DNA of 6,743 bases from Acidobacteriota bacterium (lineage in GTDB: Bacteria > Acidobacteriota > Terriglobia > UBA7540). Below the pieces are notes generated by a model. It was not told the DNA's origin. It saw only the letters and a program-made list of their open reading frames with translations, and did not search any database. The position numbers and the translations under genes are program-made. Below are positions 4,451 through 6,743 of this stretch, in pieces. The stretch spans positions 4,597 through 11,339 of the forward strand of contig PLWR01000407.1 in NCBI GenBank assembly GCA_003165615.1. Reading direction: 5' to 3'. Each line of letters opens with the position of its first letter. Position 1 is the stretch's first letter.

Positions 4451-5515
4451 ATGGAATCGTCCAACACCGCAACGGAATCGGCCAACTTCACCGAACTCTT
4501 GTGCGGAACGGGCCGACCGGCGGTAGGCACCATGGAGGAGCGCGCTCGGGCGGAAGATCCCGCGCTGCTCAAGACCATGCTGGAGCAAATGGTCCTGGTT
4601 CGCCGCTTCGAGGAGAAATCCGCAGAACTCTACACGCTGGGGAAAATCGGGGGGTTCTGCCATCTCTACATCGGCCAGGAAGCGGTGGCGGTGGGAGCGC
4701 TTTCCGCCACGCACCCCGATGACTACATCTTTACCTCCTACCGTGAGCACGGCCATGCCCTGGTGCGCGGCATGGACCCCGGGGAAGTGATGGCGGAACT
4801 CTGCGGCAAGCAAAGCGGGGTCTCCAAAGGCAAGGGCGGGTCGATGCACCTGTTTGACAAGCGCCGCAGCTTTATGGGAGGCCATGGAATTGTCGGTGGG
4901 CAGATTCCCCTGGCGACGGGCACGGCCTTTTCCTCCAAGTATCTCAAGCAAGCGCGCGTGACGCTCTGCTTCTTCGGAGAAGCCGCCGTGAACATCGGAT
5001 CATTCCATGAGTCGTTGAACCTCGCCGCGCTGTGGAAGCTTCCTGTCATCTTTATCTGTGAGAACAACCGCTTCGGCATGGGGACGCCCATTGAGCGCGC
5101 GTCTTCGCTCTACGAGCTTTCGCAGAAGGCTTGCGCCTACAACATGGCGCGCACCTGGGTGGATGGCATGGATGTTCTTGCCGTGCGTGAAACTCTGAAA
5201 GAGGCCGTGGATCGCGCGCGCAAGAGCAGCGCCCCCACCCTCATCGAAGCTCGCACCTATCGCTTCATGGGCCATTCCATGTCCGACCCCTCGCACGGCC
5301 ATTACCGCACCAAGGTGGAAGTGGAAGAACAGCGCCGGCACGATCCCATTAAACAATTCAGCGCCGCCTTGGAAGCAAATGGCATCATCAATCAGGCATT
5401 CCTCGACGAACTCGACCAGCGCGTCCGCGACACCGTGGAAGAAGCCGTGGCGTTTGCGGAACGCAGTCCGGAACCCGACGCCCAGGAAGTCTACACCGAT
5501 GTTTACGTAGACTAG
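4451..5515 (+). CDS. pdhA: Pyruvate dehydrogenase E1 component, alpha subunit
   Basis: The 354-residue product is the thiamine-diphosphate (ThDP)-binding half of the alpha2beta2 E1 enzyme, which decarboxylates pyruvate and reductively acetylates lipoyl-E2 in the cytoplasm. Recognisable blocks are GFCHLYIGQEA (68-78, with the active-site His), TSYREHGHAL (95-104), SKGKGGSMHLFD (125-136), GGHGIVGGQIPLATG (143-157), CENNRFGMGT (203-212) and TYRFMGHSMSDP (269-280), the last holding the conserved loop His (275) and Ser (276). The ThDP/Mg motif normally begins GDG and ends NN. Here it begins GEA (176-178): Glu replaces the metal-binding Asp and Ala replaces Gly, while the spacing to NN (205-206) is normal. 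The first 30 residues are a Ser/Thr/Glu-rich extension outside the conserved core. Length is normal for bacterial E1-alpha. pdhB follows on the same strand after 134 bp. Acetoin or branched-chain E1-alpha are alternatives, but the loop sequences and partner favour pyruvate. Confidence 0.93.
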   Translation: MESSNTATESANFTELLCGTGRPAVGTMEERARAEDPALLKTMLEQMVLVRRFEEKSAELYTLGKIGGFCHLYIGQEAVAVGALSATHPDDYIFTSYREHGHALVRGMDPGEVMAELCGKQSGVSKGKGGSMHLFDKRRSFMGGHGIVGGQIPLATGTAFSSKYLKQARVTLCFFGEAAVNIGSFHESLNLAALWKLPVIFICENNRFGMGTPIERASSLYELSQKACAYNMARTWVDGMDVLAVRETLKEAVDRARKSSAPTLIEARTYRFMGHSMSDPSHGHYRTKVEVEEQRRHDPIKQFSAALEANGIINQAFLDELDQRVRDTVEEAVAFAERSPEPDAQEVYTDVYVD

Positions 5516-5649
5516 GTAATTTAGTGGGAAATGATTTCGCGATTCAAGAATTTGAGGGCGGGGGTCGCGACCGATTGTGGATAGTCAGCAAATGCCCAAC
5601 ACTCGTCGAAGTTAAGTAACTCCAGCCAGTGAGTTCGTGGAGCGACTAA
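5516..5649. other. Long pdhA-pdhB spacer containing a 10-bp palindrome
   Basis: E1-alpha and E1-beta genes usually overlap or nearly touch; here 134 bp separate them. The spacer holds the perfect palindrome GGTCGCGACC (5563-5572). GGAG (5639-5642), 7 nt before the pdhB ATG, serves as its ribosome-binding site. There is no obvious terminator or promoter, so co-transcription is still likely. On the minus strand about 40 codons of the spacer are open and give a protein-like string ending in REIISH, but this continues into the antisense of pdhB and is probably not a gene. Confidence 0.5.
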
Positions 5650-6630
5650 ATGTCCGTATTGACCTACCGGGAAGCCCTTAACCAAGCCATGCGCGAGGAA
5701 ATGCGCCGCGACGAGAATATCGTGCTGATGGGCGAGGAAGTGGGCTTCTATAACGGCGCTTACAAAGTCAGCAAAGGCATGTTGGAAGAGTTTGGGCCCA
5801 TGCGGGTGCTTGACACCCCCATCACGGAGCTGGGCTTTACGGGGCTCGGGGTGGGCGCGGCCATGTCGGGACTGCGGCCGATTGTGGAGATGATGACCTT
5901 CAACTTCTCCCTGCTGGCCCTCGATCAGATTGTGAACAGCGCCGCCAAGATGCTTTACATGTCGGGCGGCCAGTTCAACATCCCGGTGGTAGTACGCGGA
6001 CCGGGAGGCGCGGGCCATCAACTGGGCGCGCAGCACTCGCAATCGCTGGAATCGTGGTTCTGCCACGTGCCGGGGCTGAAAGTTGTGGCCCCCGCGACGC
6101 CGGCGGATGCCAAGGGTTTGCTCAAAACTTCCATCCGCGACAACAACCCGGTGATCTTCATTGAGTCGGAAGTGCTTTACGGCACACGCGGCGAAGTGCC
6201 GGATGGGGAGCACCTGGTTCCTTTGGGCGTGGCGGACATCAAGCGGCCCGGCCGCGACGTAACCATCGTCGCCCACGCCAAGATGGTGCTGGTGGCGCTG
6301 GACGCGGCGGCGGACCTGGCGAACGAAGGAATCGAAGCCGAGGTGGTGGACCCACGCACGCTGCGGCCGCTCGACACGGGGGCCATCGTGAACTCCGTGA
6401 AGAAAACCAATCGCGTGGTGATTGTGGAAGAAGGCTGGGAATACTGCGGCGTGGGAGCGCAGTTCGTGGACGTCATCCAGCGCGAGGCGTTTGATTATCT
6501 CGATGCCCCCATCCTGCGTGTGACGGGCCTGGATGTTCCCATGCCCTACGCGAAGAACCTGGAACACCTGGTGATGCCCGATAAGCAAAGGGTGAAGGAC
6601 GCAGTCAACCGCGTGCTCTATCGGCAATAG
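5650..6630 (+). CDS. pdhB: Pyruvate dehydrogenase E1 component, beta subunit
   Basis: The 326-residue product is a full-length E1-beta that pairs with PdhA to form the active sites at the subunit interface. The N-terminal domain has GEEVGFYNGAYKVSKG (28-43) and DTPITELGF (55-63), in which Glu60 corresponds to the catalytic Glu that contacts the thiamine aminopyrimidine ring (Glu59 of human mature E1-beta). MTFNFSLLALDQIVNSAAK (82-100) and GAQHSQSLE (126-134) follow; His129 corresponds to the conserved active-site His. The C-terminal transketolase-like domain includes VVDPRTLRPLD and VIVEEGW. All key residues are present. The YNGAYKVSKG and ELGF signatures favour pyruvate over branched-chain or acetoin substrates. 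The ATG start is supported by GGAG 7 nt upstream and by family length. The E2 gene, often next in such operons, would lie beyond the window. Confidence 0.95.
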   Translation: MSVLTYREALNQAMREEMRRDENIVLMGEEVGFYNGAYKVSKGMLEEFGPMRVLDTPITELGFTGLGVGAAMSGLRPIVEMMTFNFSLLALDQIVNSAAKMLYMSGGQFNIPVVVRGPGGAGHQLGAQHSQSLESWFCHVPGLKVVAPATPADAKGLLKTSIRDNNPVIFIESEVLYGTRGEVPDGEHLVPLGVADIKRPGRDVTIVAHAKMVLVALDAAADLANEGIEAEVVDPRTLRPLDTGAIVNSVKKTNRVVIVEEGWEYCGVGAQFVDVIQREAFDYLDAPILRVTGLDVPMPYAKNLEHLVMPDKQRVKDAVNRVLYRQ

Positions 6631-6634
6631 AGAG

Positions 6635-6683
6635 AGGCCGAAACTCGAAGATCGAAATCCGAAAATCGAAGATCGAAATTCGT
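6635..6683. repeat. AT-rich 'aaatcgaaat' repeat, copy downstream of pdhB
   Basis: This starts 5 nt after the pdhB stop. Positions 6635-6658 match 4097-4120 at 23 of 24 bases, and GAAGATCGAAATT follows at 6668-6680. GAAATTCG (6675-6682) can pair with CGAATTTC (6693-6700) to give an 8-bp, AT-rich stem with a 10-nt loop. That might weakly stop transcription, but it is not a standard terminator. Confidence 0.7.
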
Positions 6684-6696
6684 GGCGACTTTCGAA

Positions 6697-6721
6697 TTTC
6701 CAGTTTCCAGTTTCCAGTTTC
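6697..6721. repeat. Heptad tandem repeat TTTCCAG
   Basis: TTTCCAG is repeated exactly three times (6697-6717) and followed by a partial fourth copy TTTC (6718-6721). This is a short tandem repeat prone to slippage. It lies between the AT-rich repeat and the window edge, in non-coding DNA. Confidence 0.8.
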
Positions 6722-6743
6722 TACTGAGCGCTGCGAAATTGAG

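Noticed and set aside
5521..6627. 368-codon open frame on the minus strand opposite pdhB
   Set aside because: It is the antisense of a certain gene in GC-rich DNA. Its translation is His/Arg/Val-rich and matches no family. Only the short part in the pdhA-pdhB spacer looks at all protein-like.

Overview
The window looks like a chromosomal stretch of a GC-rich, free-living bacterium, most likely an acidobacterium (Acidobacteriota). That assignment is an inference. It rests on separate E1-alpha and E1-beta pyruvate dehydrogenase genes, long intergenic stretches full of short palindromes, and degenerate 'tcgaaaatcgaaat'-type repeats of a kind I associate with that phylum. No rRNA or other marker gene is present to prove it.

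Layout, left to right. A 217-residue methyltransferase-like protein (111-764, +) is followed by about 260 bp with no recognisable gene. Next, on the minus strand, come two members of one membrane-anchored PASTA family in tandem. The intact gene (2491-1619) encodes two membrane segments, one PASTA domain and a C-terminal beta-rich domain. Directly downstream of it is a decayed copy (1526-1026) that keeps the ribosome-binding site, both membrane segments and a full PASTA domain in one frame, but is cut by an in-frame TGA and a TAG. The intact gene has a candidate promoter and an upstream palindrome that could be an operator.

From about 2700 to 4440 no convincing gene is visible. This region is a collection of repeats: a 63-bp REP-like inverted doublet (2710-2772), several short hairpins, an AT-rich stretch between two 12-bp direct repeats, a nested stem-loop (3786-3831), and a compact 116-bp element (3851-3966) with near-perfect 17-bp terminal inverted repeats and an 11-bp direct repeat on each side, the layout of a MITE. 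The 116-bp element shares modules with the 2.7-2.8 kb repeats, so one repeat family has spread locally.

The right third holds pdhA and pdhB (4451-5515 and 5650-6630, +), the two E1 subunits of the pyruvate dehydrogenase complex. Together they would form the alpha2beta2 thiamine-diphosphate enzyme that decarboxylates pyruvate and passes the acetyl group to lipoyl-E2, which is not in this window. PdhB keeps its catalytic residues. PdhA has an altered cofactor motif (GEA where the family has GDG). The pair is separated by an unusually long 134-bp gap and bracketed by two copies of the same short AT-rich repeat.

No complete new system is evident. The items most worth a second look are the tandem PASTA pseudogene, the MITE-like element and the PdhA motif change.
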